DNA from: Mya arenaria
Taxonomy: Eukaryota; Mollusca; Bivalvia; Myida; Myidae
Assembly (NCBI RefSeq): GCF_026914265.1
Contig: NC_069124.1
Location: 52,495,388 to 52,559,387 of the forward strand
Reading direction: 5' to 3'
Length of the DNA: 64,000 nucleotides
The notes under the pieces were generated by a model. The model worked only from the letters and a program-made list of their open reading frames with translations. It was not told where the DNA came from and searched no databases. A program made the position numbers and the translations under genes. Shown here one piece after another: positions 12,521-26,300 of this stretch (position 1 is the stretch's first letter; each line of letters starts with the position of its first letter).

Positions 12521-13337
12521 AACTCTTGATCAACAGTAAAACATTCTATAGTGATTGTATCCTTGAATGAATCACGCTATAAGAAATTGTTGGTTGTGTT
12601 TCTTATGTAAGTTTTGAGTATTTGTTTAAAAATGTACATTGTACAATGTTCGATTTACAAATAACCATGAAATCTTACAACAAACACGGTTACACCTCAG
12701 AGAGCAATATATAAGACAGGATTATCTAGACAGCAAGGGAGACACTGTATTTTCATTCACCAGTCTTGAAGTACATCAAGTTACGTTTTATTCATAAATA
12801 GTATGTTGGTAAAAAAATAATACTATGTTTACCCTACACATGATGATCAGCTTTAAGAAGAAAATCATGACGTTTGAAAGGTACTCCTTTGATATTGTTT
12901 TAACAGATTGGCAATAATAAAAAAACCTAGATTGTGCACACTAAGAAATTATACAAGTCACTAAGTATTGCTGGCAATACACTAGTCCCCTAAGGGTTTT
13001 GTTGCCTTAGCGGCACTTTTTTAAAACTAGAAACTCCTTTTTGACATTAAACCCTATACTATTACCTTGTTTCATAAATTTAACTTGATTACTATTTTAT
13101 TGAGAGATCGCAGTATCCATTTTTTCAAAACAGACAGAAAGACAGTCCCACCATTTTCTATAAATTCCTGAAATATCTTCAATCTAAACAAAACTACAAT
13201 ATATAAGGGCTCCATACTTTTGAAACTGTTTCACATTTCATTGAATAATCCATATTATGACATAATGTATCGAGCATCCTTACATTATCCACTTACACAG
13301 AAGACTTCTGAATACAATATACAAACAGTATCAGTGA
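12521..13337. other. presumed 3' UTR and downstream flank of the GH3 gene
   Basis: Lies just after the GH3 stop on the minus strand. No other coding sequence recognised; the polyadenylation site could not be fixed because TTTATT hexamers are frequent. Confidence 0.4.
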
Positions 13338-16300
13338 TTACAACAGACAAGCCTCAACTCGATCAAGCACAAACTTGACGGCCTCGGGCTTCTTCAACAC
13401 CCTTGGGACCTTGTACTGGTTTGGGGAGCCCGTTGTCTTCTCAATCATGAAAGCCCGCAGCTCAGAGAAAGTGCCTGGCTTTACCACATAAACCTGCATG
13501 GGCCCGATGCTGCCCTTGCGTCTGAAGGAGGCGTACACGTAGGACATGGCCTTCAGCTCCTCGTCAATCTGTGAGAAATGTTTTATTAACAGTAATTCTC
13601 TACACAAAATTGCAACTATCAATGATATGAAAAGTAATATTTGTCTAAGTTCGATGAAGTTAGTTCAAGGCTCTACTTAATGTGATGTAAAGCATTACCA
13701 ACACAAAAAGATGACATGAAACAAAGCCTTAAACATACTAAATCATTCTTATGTGATACTGAATTTTGTAATATTGCATTAACAATAAAACTACAGCTTT
13801 CATGATTTTTTTCCTAAGCATATATAATAGGGATGCAAACGAATGGCAAAATTGATATTCGAATATTCGGTAATTCTTTCGATCGAATATTCGATTAAGA
13901 AAATGAATGTATTATTAATTTGTTGTAGCTGGTACCAGCGACGGCCTAGTCTGTTTCCAATATAAGACCATTTCCAGAAAAATCCAACAAAAGGCAATAG
14001 ATTTTGAACAAAAAAAAACAAGTATAATTTCAATTCCAATGCATTCATATTTGTAAGCAATACCCTGGTTGAATGGCGTTATGCACAAACAAAAGGTCGT
14101 TCTGTACGAGCAGCCTCGTTCTGGGATTATATGGGATTCTGAGTTACATTTCTGAGCACGAACGTTATATCGAAACATGGAAAACAGTGTAGAGCAAATA
14201 ACTACCACATGTCATTCTTATCATAACGGCGATTTGAGCAATACTGTACATCTTAATTGGTTGCCATGACACCACTTTGGTGGCGATTCTGATTATCTGT
14301 TATTGGAATGGTCATTAAAACTTATCTAAAATAATTTAAACTTGTTTAATAGCCAGTATTCTTAAAATTACAGGAACTACTTATAGTCCCGACGATAGGT
14401 CCCTAATTAACATAGGACGCGTCTGATGTAGGATTAAATATTGGTCCCAGGACGCATGTATAGTGTCATCACGCATACGCGAATATATAAAACAACACAG
14501 TTGTGGGCAAAATTATTTCATTAATCAAACAAAAATTTTATTAATCAAACAAAAAACATCGAATATTCGAATACCGATTGTGACATTTGAATATCAAACG
14601 TTCGATCGAATATTCGAATGTTCGAATATTCGATTGCATCCCTAATATATAAGCAAGAGTTTTTAACCATGGTTCAAACCATTATATAACTTACGACCAA
14701 ACAACTCCAAAAAGATTCTAAGAACCTTTCATGTTAAACATTATCATTTTACAAGTGAAAATGTGAACTCACAGCCACTTTATTGACTGGTGAACCTTCC
14801 TCCAACTCCAGGAACACATGGTAGCATGGGCTGGATGACTTTTTACCTGTAATAAGGAAGTCAAGAATGGGACTTGAAACAATGTGAATGTATTCCTAGA
14901 ACGGTAACTACAGTACATGTATGTGAGAGCATTCCTGAATATGCAATATGGGGACAACTACCCGTTAAACAAGAGCGCCACGGAGCAAATCTAATGGTCA
15001 ACAATTTTTTCAGCCGTTTACTATACAATTATAAGGGCATCAAAGTCATAAAACATGCTGTACATTTGCATATGGTGTGTAACAAAATATGTCCTGAGTT
15101 TCATTTGAATACTGAATAGCAGGAATGGTTTCAAGTAATGGCCATTTTGATTACATTAATTTATTATTCTGAAACTATTTGGATAGATTAGCATGTAGTT
15201 TTTTTAATACGAGCCAAATTTTCCAACGTTTTGGTCTCCTTTGTCCGTGATTCAATTTAAAATCTGCATGAATGTGTCTTTTGAAGTCACATATTTCAGA
15301 ACCACGGTCATTGAGTGAAAAACAGAGATTCCTAGGCAAGTTTTGTGCATGTATCACTATAAAATAAGCATCATTTGGATGCACATGTTTAAGAATAATG
15401 TATCCTCAGGAAAAACAATGAGAGTAGGGTTTTAGATGCACAGTTAAATGAGTTACTTTATGAATACTCGATCTAAATTTAAAGGCTAACTAGTTTTAAA
15501 CAACTGACTTCAGGAACTTACACTGTCAGACATTAGTTGACATGGACAATGTATGTACATGGACCAGTAAGAAATATTCTTCCTGTTTGAGTAGCCAATA
15601 AATTATATCTGGAAAATGATTCAACGTCACAAACTAACCTGGTGTGACCTGGTCCACCATGACATTTTCTGTACAGCAGTAGTCGACCATCTGTACCCCA
15701 GACTTTTGCAGGGCCCCAGTCAGGGCCTTGTAGAAGGCATACTCGCTTGTTTTCTCAGCATGGACATTCAGGAATTGCCCTTGTCTGAAGAACAAGTTTA
15801 AATGTGTATACCAATTATTTATTTTTTGTGACAAGCATAACACAGAAATGCCGATTAGAACATGAACATCACATGATGCCCATAGCCTAGTATTAGGCCT
15901 TTTTTGTTTTAAAATACATGTATTAACATATCCGCATCTCAGAATGCTTAAAATTTACTGTGACCAAGATAATTCTTTAGTAAAATAAGATAAATAAACT
16001 TTAACTGCCAATTTAACTGATAAATCTCAAAATGTCCAACATCATCTCGAATTGTTTTCTGATCACATTTACAGATTTTGTTGCTAGAACTGTTCAAGAT
16101 CTGTACCTATACTGGAACTCTATGACAGGGCATGTGTTGTGATGACCGACAACCTTGATCACGTCCCCAAACCTGTACCGGTACAGCCCACTCGCGTTTG
16201 TAATCACAAGCTCATAAACTTTGTCTACCTTAACCTGTTAATAGAGTTTATCAATGAAGGTTAACAAAAAAAAACATATTATAAAATGCCAATGACTGAA

Positions 16301-18039
16301 ACAACATGACACATTTTCAACAGTGTTTACGAGAAAGGCATTTACATTTCATTCACCTATCTTTTGATATTCTGTTGTTATTAAGATTGTAACACAGTTA
16401 AGTTCATTTTAGTCTGAAACCAACAAATAGGCTAGCCTTTTACCTGATCGAGAAACAATGTAGGAGGGTTCTCTTCTTCACATCTCTCTACGGGAATGAA
16501 CTCGAAGAACATTGAGCGAGGAGCTAGTAAGTATCGACTGGGACGCTCTCTCGGCCAGATGTTGACACCTAACAATCCCTCTGAGGCTGCATACAGAGGG
16601 GAATATACAGGCACATCTTTGCAGTACAACTCTCGAAGCCTCTGACCATACAGTTCAAATGTGCCTGAATCTGCAGTCATCACAAAGTTCAGTTTTGGCC
16701 ACACTCTACTTGCAATGCCAACTGTTCCTGCCAGTTTGGCATTACGCAGCTCATCAGCTCTTTTTGGGTCTGCAGATAAAACCTGATTGAGCTCTTTACG
16801 GACTGAATCCTCAATCTTCAGTTGATCAGATACTGAGCCAGTTTCAATGTCCTTTACCAGGGAATCCCATCTTTCATCAAGAGATCTGAATGCTGAATAC
16901 ACAAGAGAAGCAAAGTTGGCTTCAATTATACCCAGATTTTTGTCCTTCAAACCAAACAACAAATGGATATACAAAGCCTCGGGCTCAGTCAAAATGTCGT
17001 ACCCAGCTTTAGGTGTTGAGTACATGCTCAATATTCTCTTGGAATTAGCCGGCGAGGAAGAATTTGGACCTATTGGAATGCCACACTCTGCCATTCTGAG
17101 TCTAGGTGTGTAAAAGAATTTCATATCTTTTTGAGAACTGCTTTGATTAGGGAAAGCGCTCCTCATACTGTCATAAATAACACTAATTCCTTGGGTAAAA
17201 AATGTACCCTGCTGTTTTTTCAGCATAGGAATGATTGCATGTTTCCCTGACGTCCCAGAGGTGACAGCAAATATTACAGGCTGGTCCTTGGTGAGAACAT
17301 TTGTCTCCCCTTGCATCATTCTCTCTATGTATGGCTCATAATGCTGGTACCTAAAAAAATATTTATTATCATTTAAGAACATGAATAAGAAATTGAATAA
17401 TGAAAATAATTTCATTATCTCCAAATATTAAAATTGCATTCCTTGTAAGTATTAAAACTTAGCAGTATGTTATTTAATTCATTTACATTTCAATATATAT
17501 AACTTAGAACAATTATAAATTAATTGCTAGATTTTCATCCCAGCACCTTAAATTGTATTGACATGAATAAAAATGTTGAACAAGTGTCTGTATTAGAAAT
17601 ACTATAACAAAACTTAATAAAAAGTCTGGCATTTGGGTACAGGAAAAAAGCTGAAAATGCTTGTCTTATGTTTTAAGTTGCTTCTAACAAAAAAGTATGA
17701 ACTAAAACAAAACAAACAACATATGAAAGCTTGGAAAGAAACAGCTATACTGGATTAAGGAACCGTATTAAATATCTTATGAAATTGATAAATAATAATA
17801 TCTTCTAAAAACCTTGTGAGTGGATGCGCTTTAACAAAGTCATCTCTGTCTTTGATCTCACTGAAGAGGAACCTCTTGCCATACTCTGTATCTGCATTCT
17901 CCTTGATTCTCTCTATCAGTGTCTCTTGCTGGGCTTTCTTCACATCCTTTGTGGCTTCTTCCAGCTTACGTCGCTGGTACCATCCGAGCCAGCTCACCCC
18001 CGATACTGTGATGTACCGGTCCACTGCACTGAACACCAT
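13338..18039 (-). CDS. GH3 domain-containing protein (GHDC-like), complete, 570 aa
   Basis: GH3 proteins have the acyl-adenylating (ANL) fold: plant members adenylate hormone acids and join them to amino acids, while the substrate of animal members is not established. Six exons join without a phase break: 18039-17813, 17350-16444, 16234-16107, 15784-15639, 14846-14773, 13568-13338. The ATG at 18039 follows an in-frame TGA with no intervening ATG, and an acceptor-like TTTTTTCAG lies just upstream, suggesting a 5' UTR exon. Motifs seen: ATP-binding TSGTSGK (residues 106-112), YAASE (329-333), YELVITNASGLYRYRFGD (385-402, including YRFGD); these match plant motifs I-III. PLT-RYQHYEPYIERM spans the first junction. 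The N-terminus has a short hydrophobic patch and a charged helix. 570 residues is normal for the family. Intron 5 carries a hAT-type element. Confidence 0.95.
13828..14644. mobile_element. hAT-type non-autonomous DNA transposon in GH3 intron 5
   Basis: Terminal inverted repeats TAGGGATGCAAACGAAT and ATTCGATTGCATCCCTA are flanked by a perfect 8-bp target duplication ATATATAA (13820-13827 and 14645-14652). 8-bp duplications are typical of hAT. Subterminal regions are dense in TCGAATATTCGA words. The 817-bp interior has no transposase-like frame, so movement would need an enzyme supplied elsewhere. Confidence 0.9.
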
Positions 18040-18599
18040 CCTTTGATGGATATTATGCAATCACTTCTGAAAAAAATGATGCAATATAAATCAAGTTAAC
18101 AAAGTCTGCTGTGTATTGCTTTGCAATGATTAAAATATCTTTTGTTTTCAGGAAATGCCCTCTGTACTAGTCAAAATGGAAATTTACTGTTCAGTGTTTT
18201 TCAATGACTAAATTGGGGCCCAATTGTCAGCCCCATTCCCATTTGATAAAAAATACTTTTTTCCAAACAGTGAAAATAAAATTTAACTCTTTTTATTTAT
18301 TTTTCTCAAAATAAGTTGGATCCCAAACCGTTTTTGCATTGAAGTGTAGGTATATTCTTATTATTTGACATTTTCTGTCTATTTCTTAAGCTTTCTTGTT
18401 TATATATAGGCAAGATTAGAATTCCAAATTTAACAGTTTAAGTCCAGATGAAGCATCGAAACTGGCTGAAAAAATACTTGTACAGAATCTTGAATTGATC
18501 AAAATAAAAGCTGTTATTTTTGTCATTTATCTTAATATATGTCACCACGAGGTGCAAGAATAGAAAGTTAGAATATTTGCCAATTTGGCTGATGCACAG
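18040..18599. other. upstream flank of the GH3 gene
   Basis: Likely holds a 5' UTR exon border close to 18068 (TTTTTTCAG on the minus strand). No promoter element could be recognised. Confidence 0.35.
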
Positions 18600-18980
18600 T
18601 AATGTACCAGTCAATTATAACCACAGCCCTCACAGGTCCGAGGGTATACCGGGTATACCGGGTATAGCCGGGGAAATGGGCCGTGTTTTTACCTTTCAGG
18701 AGGCCCCGCAGTGCCAGGTGAATACGGTGGTTTTGTCTTCGCGCAAAATATAGCGGGGAATGGGCCTTACTTAGCGTCCCTGGGGTGCGGGGGAATTTGG
18801 CGGGGATTTTACCATCAGTTCGTCCCAGCAGGATGGGGATTTTACCCGGGGTTGGCTGGACCAAAAGTCAAAGACCCCGCTATTCCCCCGACGTGGGTGG
18901 GCGGTGGTTACAATTTACTGGTGCATAACCAGTTTGATATGACTGGGGAGATGGGGGAATGGGGCGTGGCCTTATAAACG
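18600..18980. repeat. GC-rich island with short repeats
   Basis: A block much richer in G than its surroundings, with repeated words ACCGGGTATA, GCGGGGAATGGG, TGGGGATTTTACC and GGGGGAATGGGGCG. It looks like a dispersed repeat rather than a gene; the frames across it lack domain-like content. Confidence 0.4.
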
Positions 18981-20334
18981 TAACATCAACCGGAGAATTA
19001 CATGAATATTAACAGAAAGCATATTTCATTGTATGTCGTTACTCATATTTACTGCATGTTATACCGCATAATCTAGGTGTATTTTGACAAAAATATCCGA
19101 ATGTCAAATATCCGGATTTATACCAAATTTTATTTACCACTTTTAAATAAAAACAACAAAGCTCAAGTGAAAAAAGACAAAACAGAAATACATTATTATG
19201 TTTGCTTTTAACAAATAACCAAATGTCTTATCATGTCAACAACATAAGAAGATGTCTAACCTCCTGAAACTTTTGTTGTTTTACGTAAACTGACAGCAAG
19301 CTAGCAGCCAATAACAGCAGCCAATAAGTACAGCAGCCAATAAGGGACTTAGCAGCCAATAAGTACTTTTACCACGAAACACGAAATGTGAAAGGAATCT
19401 ACTATTTTCCAGCAGCCAATAAGAACACCTGCCACACAACAACAATGTTTCAAAGAAAATATCATTAACGCAAATGGTTTATATAAATAAAACACGATGA
19501 AACATAATCAAAAAGAACCAGTTCGAACAAAAGTAAACCATAAAATTAATATGTACTACAGTACTCAGTAGAGGCTACCCGCGGCTAAATAGTATCCGGG
19601 ATAACCAGCTAATATGTTGATAACACATGGGGGAATAATTTAAATTGGATTTATTTTTGGCCTCAGATAACATAAACATTTAAAATATTACATCAGCTTT
19701 TTAAAATATTATTACTGGCACAGTTTACCCCCATTCCCCCAATAAATACTGTACTTTATAATATTTGGTATTTGGTTTTTAATCCGAAACACCCGCTATA
19801 TTAAGTAAAAATATGTATAATATGAATAGCGTTCTCGTAAAATTTGGTATCAAAATATTTAACCAACATTCTTCAATCGTTTTACTATGAGTTGCATTCT
19901 GGTTGTTTAGTCAGTATTTATAAAAGAGCAATGCGATTGTTTACCCTCGCAATCAAGTAAAATCCTGTCCGCGAGCACGGTTTAATCTACTTCTTCTATT
20001 CTATTTGTACCCCAAATACCTAAACATCTCGGTTTTGCCGAATTACGGCGATTTGCCGCGTGCATTTATACGGAATTAAGTCGTACGCAGAAACAGCAGT
20101 AACAGCAGATGATTGCGGTGACGACGCGCACCACCGCGTTGGCTGCGGTGGAATATATCGTTGAGATGTTCCGCGATGACGCATTCTCTCCCGCGGTGGA
20201 AACGCTTTTTTTGAAAGAAAAAATCCCGCTTTGTTGATAGTGTAATTATCTAAGATTCATGCTGATCAAATAAAGACTCCAGAAGACAGGGTAAGCATAC
20301 GACGCAGACCCTTTAAAAAGACTATTCCCTGTAA
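18981..20334. other. intergenic DNA with CAGCCAATAAG repeats
   Basis: Near 19300-19430 the word AGCAGCCAATAAG recurs irregularly about five times. The section around 20100-20210 is richer in CG dinucleotides. No gene recognised. Confidence 0.45.
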
Positions 20335-23300
20335 TCATTTAATAAGCGTAGTACTGGGGTTAGGAAGACCATATGTATCCTCCAAGACGAGGTCAGTGCA
20401 TGGCAAAGAAATTAAGGAAATTGTGTTGTTAGTACGACAGCAAGATGCCGCACCTAAATCCTTGGGACCCCTTGTTACGACCAGAAGGAGGCAATTTGAC
20501 GCTCTAAGACAGGGTACTAGCAATGGCTATGAACTGGCACCTACAAATGACTTCCATCTTAGGGTCAGCTTGAATAAATTGACCCCAACCTCTTTGGCCC
20601 TTTTGATTGAGTTAAACAAACACATTAAACTACTTTGGGTTGCTAATACGACCAAAAGGAGGCGATGTAACGCCATAAGACAGGTAACTGGCATAAAATG
20701 GACATCTGGGCTATCACCTAGCAGTGCCGCATGACTTCCATCTTCGATTCAGCCTAAACACAATTAACTTAAACGTAAGGGAAACTCATATTTGGTTAAA
20801 ACAAGCACATTGACCTACTTTGGGTTGCTAATACGACCAGAAGGAGGCGATGTGACTCCCTAAGACCGGGTACAGACATGAAGGGGACATAGAGGGCTAT
20901 CACCTAGCACCGCCCAATAACTTCCATCTTGGGGTGAGCTTGACCAAAATCGACCCCCAACGTCCAGGGCCCCCTATTTGGGTAAAACAAGCACACTGAT
21001 CTACTTTGGGTTACTGGAACGACCAGAAGGAGGCGATGTGACGCCCTAAGACCGGGTACTGGCATGTAGGAGACATCCAGAACTATCATCTAGCACCGCT
21101 CAATAACTTCCATCTTGGGGTGAGTTTGACCAAAATCGACCCCAACGTCCAGGGCCCCCTATTTGGGTAAAACAAGCACACTGACCTACTTTGGGTTGCT
21201 GGAACGACCAGAAGGAGGCGATGTGACTCCCCAAGACCGGGTACTAACATGAAGAGAACATCGAGGACTATCACCTAGCACCGCTCAATAACTTCCATCT
21301 TGGGGTGAGTTTGACCAAAATCGACCCTCAACGTCCAGGAACCCCTATTTGGGTAAAACAAGCACACTGAACTACTTTGGGTTGCTGGAACGACCAGAAG
21401 GAGGCGATGTGACGCCCTAAGACCGGGTACTGACATGAAGGGGACATCTAGGGCTATCACCTAGCACCGCTCAATAACTTCCATCTTGGGGTGAGCTTGA
21501 CCAAAATCGACCCCCAACGTCCAGGACCCCCTATTTGGGTAAAACAAACACACTGACCTACTTTGGGTTGCTGGAACGACCAGAAGGAGGCGATGTGACG
21601 CCCTAAGACCGGGTACTGGCATGTAGGGGACATCCAGGACTATAACCTAGCACCGCTCAATAACTTCCATCTTGGGGTGAGCTTGACCAAAATCGATCCC
21701 CAACGTCCAGGACCCCCTATTTGGGTAAAACAAGCACATTGACCTACTTTGGGTTGCTGGAACGAACAGAAGGAGGCGATGTGACGCATTAAGACCGGGT
21801 ACTGACATGAAGGGGACATCTAGGTCTATCACCTAGCACCGCTCAATAACTTCCATCTTGGGGTGAGTTTGACCAAAATCGACCCCCAACGTCCAGGACA
21901 CCCTATTTGGGTAAAACAAGCACACTGGCCTACTTTGGGTTGCTGGAACGACCAGAAGGAGGCGATGTGACGCCCCAAGACCGGGTACTGACATGAAGGG
22001 AACATCCAGGACTATCACCTAGCACCGCTCAATAACTTCCATCTTGAGGTGAATTTGACCAAAATCGACCCCCAACGTCCAGGACCCCCTAATTGGGTAA
22101 AACAAGCACACTGACCTACTTTGGGTTGCTGGAACGACCAGAAGGAGGCGATGTGACGCCCTAAGACCGGGTACTGGCATGTAGGGGACATCCAGGACTA
22201 TCACCTAGCACCGCCCAATAACTTCCATCTTGTGGTGAGCTTGGCAAAAATCGACCCCAACGTCCAGGGCCCCCTATTTTGGTAAAACAAACACACTGAC
22301 CTACTTTGGGTTGCTGGAACGACCAGAAGGAGGCGATGTGATGCCCCAAGACCGGGTACTGGCATGTAGGGGACATCCAGGGCTATCACCTAGCACCGCT
22401 CAATAACTTCCATCTTGGGGTGAGTTTGACCAAAATCGACCCCCAACGTCCAGGACCCCCTATTTGGGTAAAACAAGCACACTGACCTACTTTGGGTTGC
22501 TGGAACGACCAGAAGGAGGCGATGTGACGCCCCAAGACCGGGTACTGACATGAAGGGAACATCCAGGACTATCACCTAGCACCGCTCAATAACTTCCATC
22601 TTGGGGTGAATTTGACCAAAATCGACCCCCAACGTCCAGGACCCCCTAATTGGGTAAAACAAGCACACTGACCTACTTTGGGTTGCTGGAACGACCAGAA
22701 GGAGGCGATGTGACGCCCTAAGACCGGGTACTGGCATGTAGGGGACATCCAGGACTATCACCTAGCACCGCCCAATAACTTCCATCTTGGGGTGAGCTTG
22801 GCAAAAATCGACCCCAACTTCCAGGGCCCCCTATTTTGGTAAAACAAGCACACTGACCTACTTTGGGTTGCTGGAACGACCAGAAGGAGGCGATGTGATG
22901 CCCCAAGACCGGGTACTGGCATGTAGGGGACATCCAGGGCTATCACCTAGCACCGCTCAATAACTTCCATCTTCGGGTGAGTTTGACCAAAATCGACCCC
23001 CAACGTCCAGGACCCCCTATTTGGGTAAAACAAGCACACTGACCTACTTTGGGTTGCTGGAACGACCAGAAGGAGGCGATGTGACGCCCCAAGACCGTGT
23101 ACTGACATGAAGGGAACATCCAGGACTATCACCTAGCACCGCTCAATAACTTCCATCTTGGCGTGAGCTTGACCAAAATCGACCCCAACGTCCAGGACCC
23201 CCTAATTAGGTAAAACAAGCACACTGACCTACTTTGGGTTGCTAGAACGACCAGAAGGAGGCGATGTGACGCCCTAAGACCGGGTACTAGCATGTAGGGG

Positions 23301-26300
23301 ACATCCAGGACTATCACCTAGCACCACCCAATAACTTCCATCTTGGGGTGAGTTTGGCAAAAATCGACCCCCAACGTCCAGGACCCCCTATTTGGGTAAA
23401 TCAAGCATACTGACCTACTTTGGGTTGCTGGAACGACCAGAAGGAGGCGATATGATGCCACAAGACCGGGTACTGGCATGTAGGGGACATCCAGGGCTAT
23501 CACCTAGCACCGCTCAATAACTTCCATCTTGGGGTTAGTTTGACCAAAATCGACCCCCAACGTCCAGGACCTCCTATTTGGGTAAAACAAGCACACTGAA
23601 CTACTGTAGGTTGTTGGAACGACCAGAAGGAGACGATGTGACGCCCCAAGACCGGGTATTGACATGAAGGGGACATCCAGGGCTATCACCTAGCACCGCC
23701 CAATAATTCCATCTTGGGGTGAGCTTGACCAAAATCGACCCCCAACGTCCAGGACCCCCTATTTGGGTAAAACAAGCACACTGACCTACTTTGGGTTGCT
23801 GAAGCGACCAGAAGGAGGCGATGTGACGCCCTAAGACCGGGTAATGGCATGTAGGGGACATCCAGGACTATCACCTAGCACCGCTCAATAACTTCCATCT
23901 TGGGGTGAGTTTGACCAAAATCGACCCTCAACGTTCAGGACCCCCTATTTGGGTAAAACAAGCACACTGAACTACTTTGGGTTGCTGGAACGACCAGAAG
24001 GAGGCGATGTGACGCCCCCAGACCGGGTACTGACATGAAGGGGACATCTAGGGCTATCACCTAGCACCGCTCAATAACTTCCATCTTGGGGTGAGCTTGA
24101 CCAAAATCGACCCTCAACGTCCAGGACCCCCTATTTGGGTAAAACAAGCACACTGACCTACTTTGGGTTGCTGGAACGACCAGAAGGAGGCGATGTGACG
24201 CCCTAAGACCGGGTACTGACATGAAGAGAACATCCAGGACTATCACCTAGCACCGCTCAATAACTTCCATCTTGGGGTGAGTTTGACCAAAATCGACCCC
24301 CCAACGTCCAGGATCCCCTATTTGGGTAAAACAAGCACACTGAACTACTGTAGGTTGCTGGAACGACCAGAAGGAGACGATGTGATGCCCCAAGACCGGG
24401 TACTGACATGAAGGGGACATCCAGGGCTATCACCTAGCACCGCTCAATAACTTCCATCTTGGGGAGAGCTTGACCAAAATCGATCTCCAACGTCCAGGAC
24501 CCCCTATTTGGGTAAAACAAGCACATTGACCTACTTTGGGTTGCTGGAACGAACAGAAGGAGGCGATGTGACGCCTTAAGACCGGGTACTGACATGAAGG
24601 GGACATCTAGGTCTATCACCTAGCACCGCTCAATAACTTCCATCTTGGGGTGAGCTTGACCAAAATCGACCCCCAACGTTCAGGACCCCCTATTTGGGTA
24701 AAACAAGCACACTGACCTACTTTGGGTTGCTGGAACGACCAGAAGGAGGCGATGTGACGCCCCAAGACCGGGTACTGACATGAAGAGAACATCCAGGACT
24801 ATCACCTAGCACCGCTCAATAACTTCCATCTTGGGGTGAGTTTGACCAAAATCGAACCCCCAACGTCCAGGACCCCCTATTTGGGTAAAACAAGCACACT
24901 GAACTACTGTAGGTTGCTGGAACGACCAGAAGGAGACGATGTGACGCCCCAAGACCGGGTACTGACATGAAGGGGACATCCAGGGCTATCACCTAGCACC
25001 GCTCAATAACTTCCATCTTGGGGTGAGTTTGACCAAAATCGACCCCCCAACGTCCAGGACCCCCTATTTGGGTAAAACAAGCACACTGACCTACTTTGGG
25101 TTGCTGGAACGACCCAAAAGGAGGCGTTGTGACGCCCCAAGACCGGGTACTGACATGAAAGGAACATCCAGGACTATCACCTAGCACCGCTCAATAACTT
25201 CCATCTTGGGGTGAGCTTGACCAAAATCGACCCCCAACGTCCAGGACCCCCTAATTGGGTAAAACAAGCACACTGACCTACTTTGGGTTGCTGGAACGAC
25301 CAGAAGGAGGCGATGTGACGCCCCAAGACCGGGTACTGACATGATGGGGACATCCAGGGCTATCACCTAGCACCGCTCAATAACTTCCATCTTGGCTTGA
25401 GCTTAACCAAAATCGGCCCCCAACGTCTAGGACCCCCTATTTGGTAAAACAAGCACACTGACCTACTTTGGGTTGCTGGAACGACCAGAAGGAGGCGATG
25501 TGACGCCCCAAGACCGGGTACTGGCATGTAGGGGACATCCAGCGCTCTCACCTAGCACCGCTCAATAACTTCCATCTTGGGGTGAGTTTGACCAAAATCG
25601 ACCCCCAACGTCCAGGACCCCCTATTTGGGTAAAACAAGCACACTGACCTACTTTGGGCTGCTGGAACGACCAGAAGGAGGCGATGTGACGCCCCAAGAC
25701 CGGGTACTGGCATGAAGTGGACATCTATGGCTATCACCTAGCACCGCTCAATAACTTACATCTTGTGGTGAGCTTGACCAAATTGACCTCAACGTCTTGG
25801 CAACCTCTATTTACGCACAAAAAGCAAATTAACTTACTTTGGTTGTATGTTACGGCTAAAAGGAGGCAATGTGATGCCCAAATACCGGGTACTGACATGG
25901 AAGGGACACCCAGGGTTTTCGCCTAAAAACGCATAATAACATCCATATTCAGGTCAGCTTGACCAAAATTGACCAAAAACGGCGTTGGATCCCGTAATTG
26001 GGTAACACAAGCTCATTGGACTACTTTGGGTTAGCAGTATGACCAGAATGAGGTGATGTGACGCCTTTAGAACAGGTACTGACATGTAGGGGACGACAGT
26101 ATTTAGCACCGCCCATTAACTTTAATCTTGGGTCAGGTTTGCAAAACTCCACCAAAAACGTCTGGGGCCGATTATTTGGATAAAACATGTACATTGACAT
26201 ACGTTTGGCTTCTGGTACGACCAGAAGGAGGCGACATGACGCCCTTAGATCCAGTACTGGCATACAGAGGACATCTATGGCTATCGCTTACACCGCCAAA

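Noticed and set aside
20904-25737. Many 61-codon minus-strand frames as a gene family
   Set aside because: They are the same satellite unit read once per 186 bp, each closed by the same stop codon.
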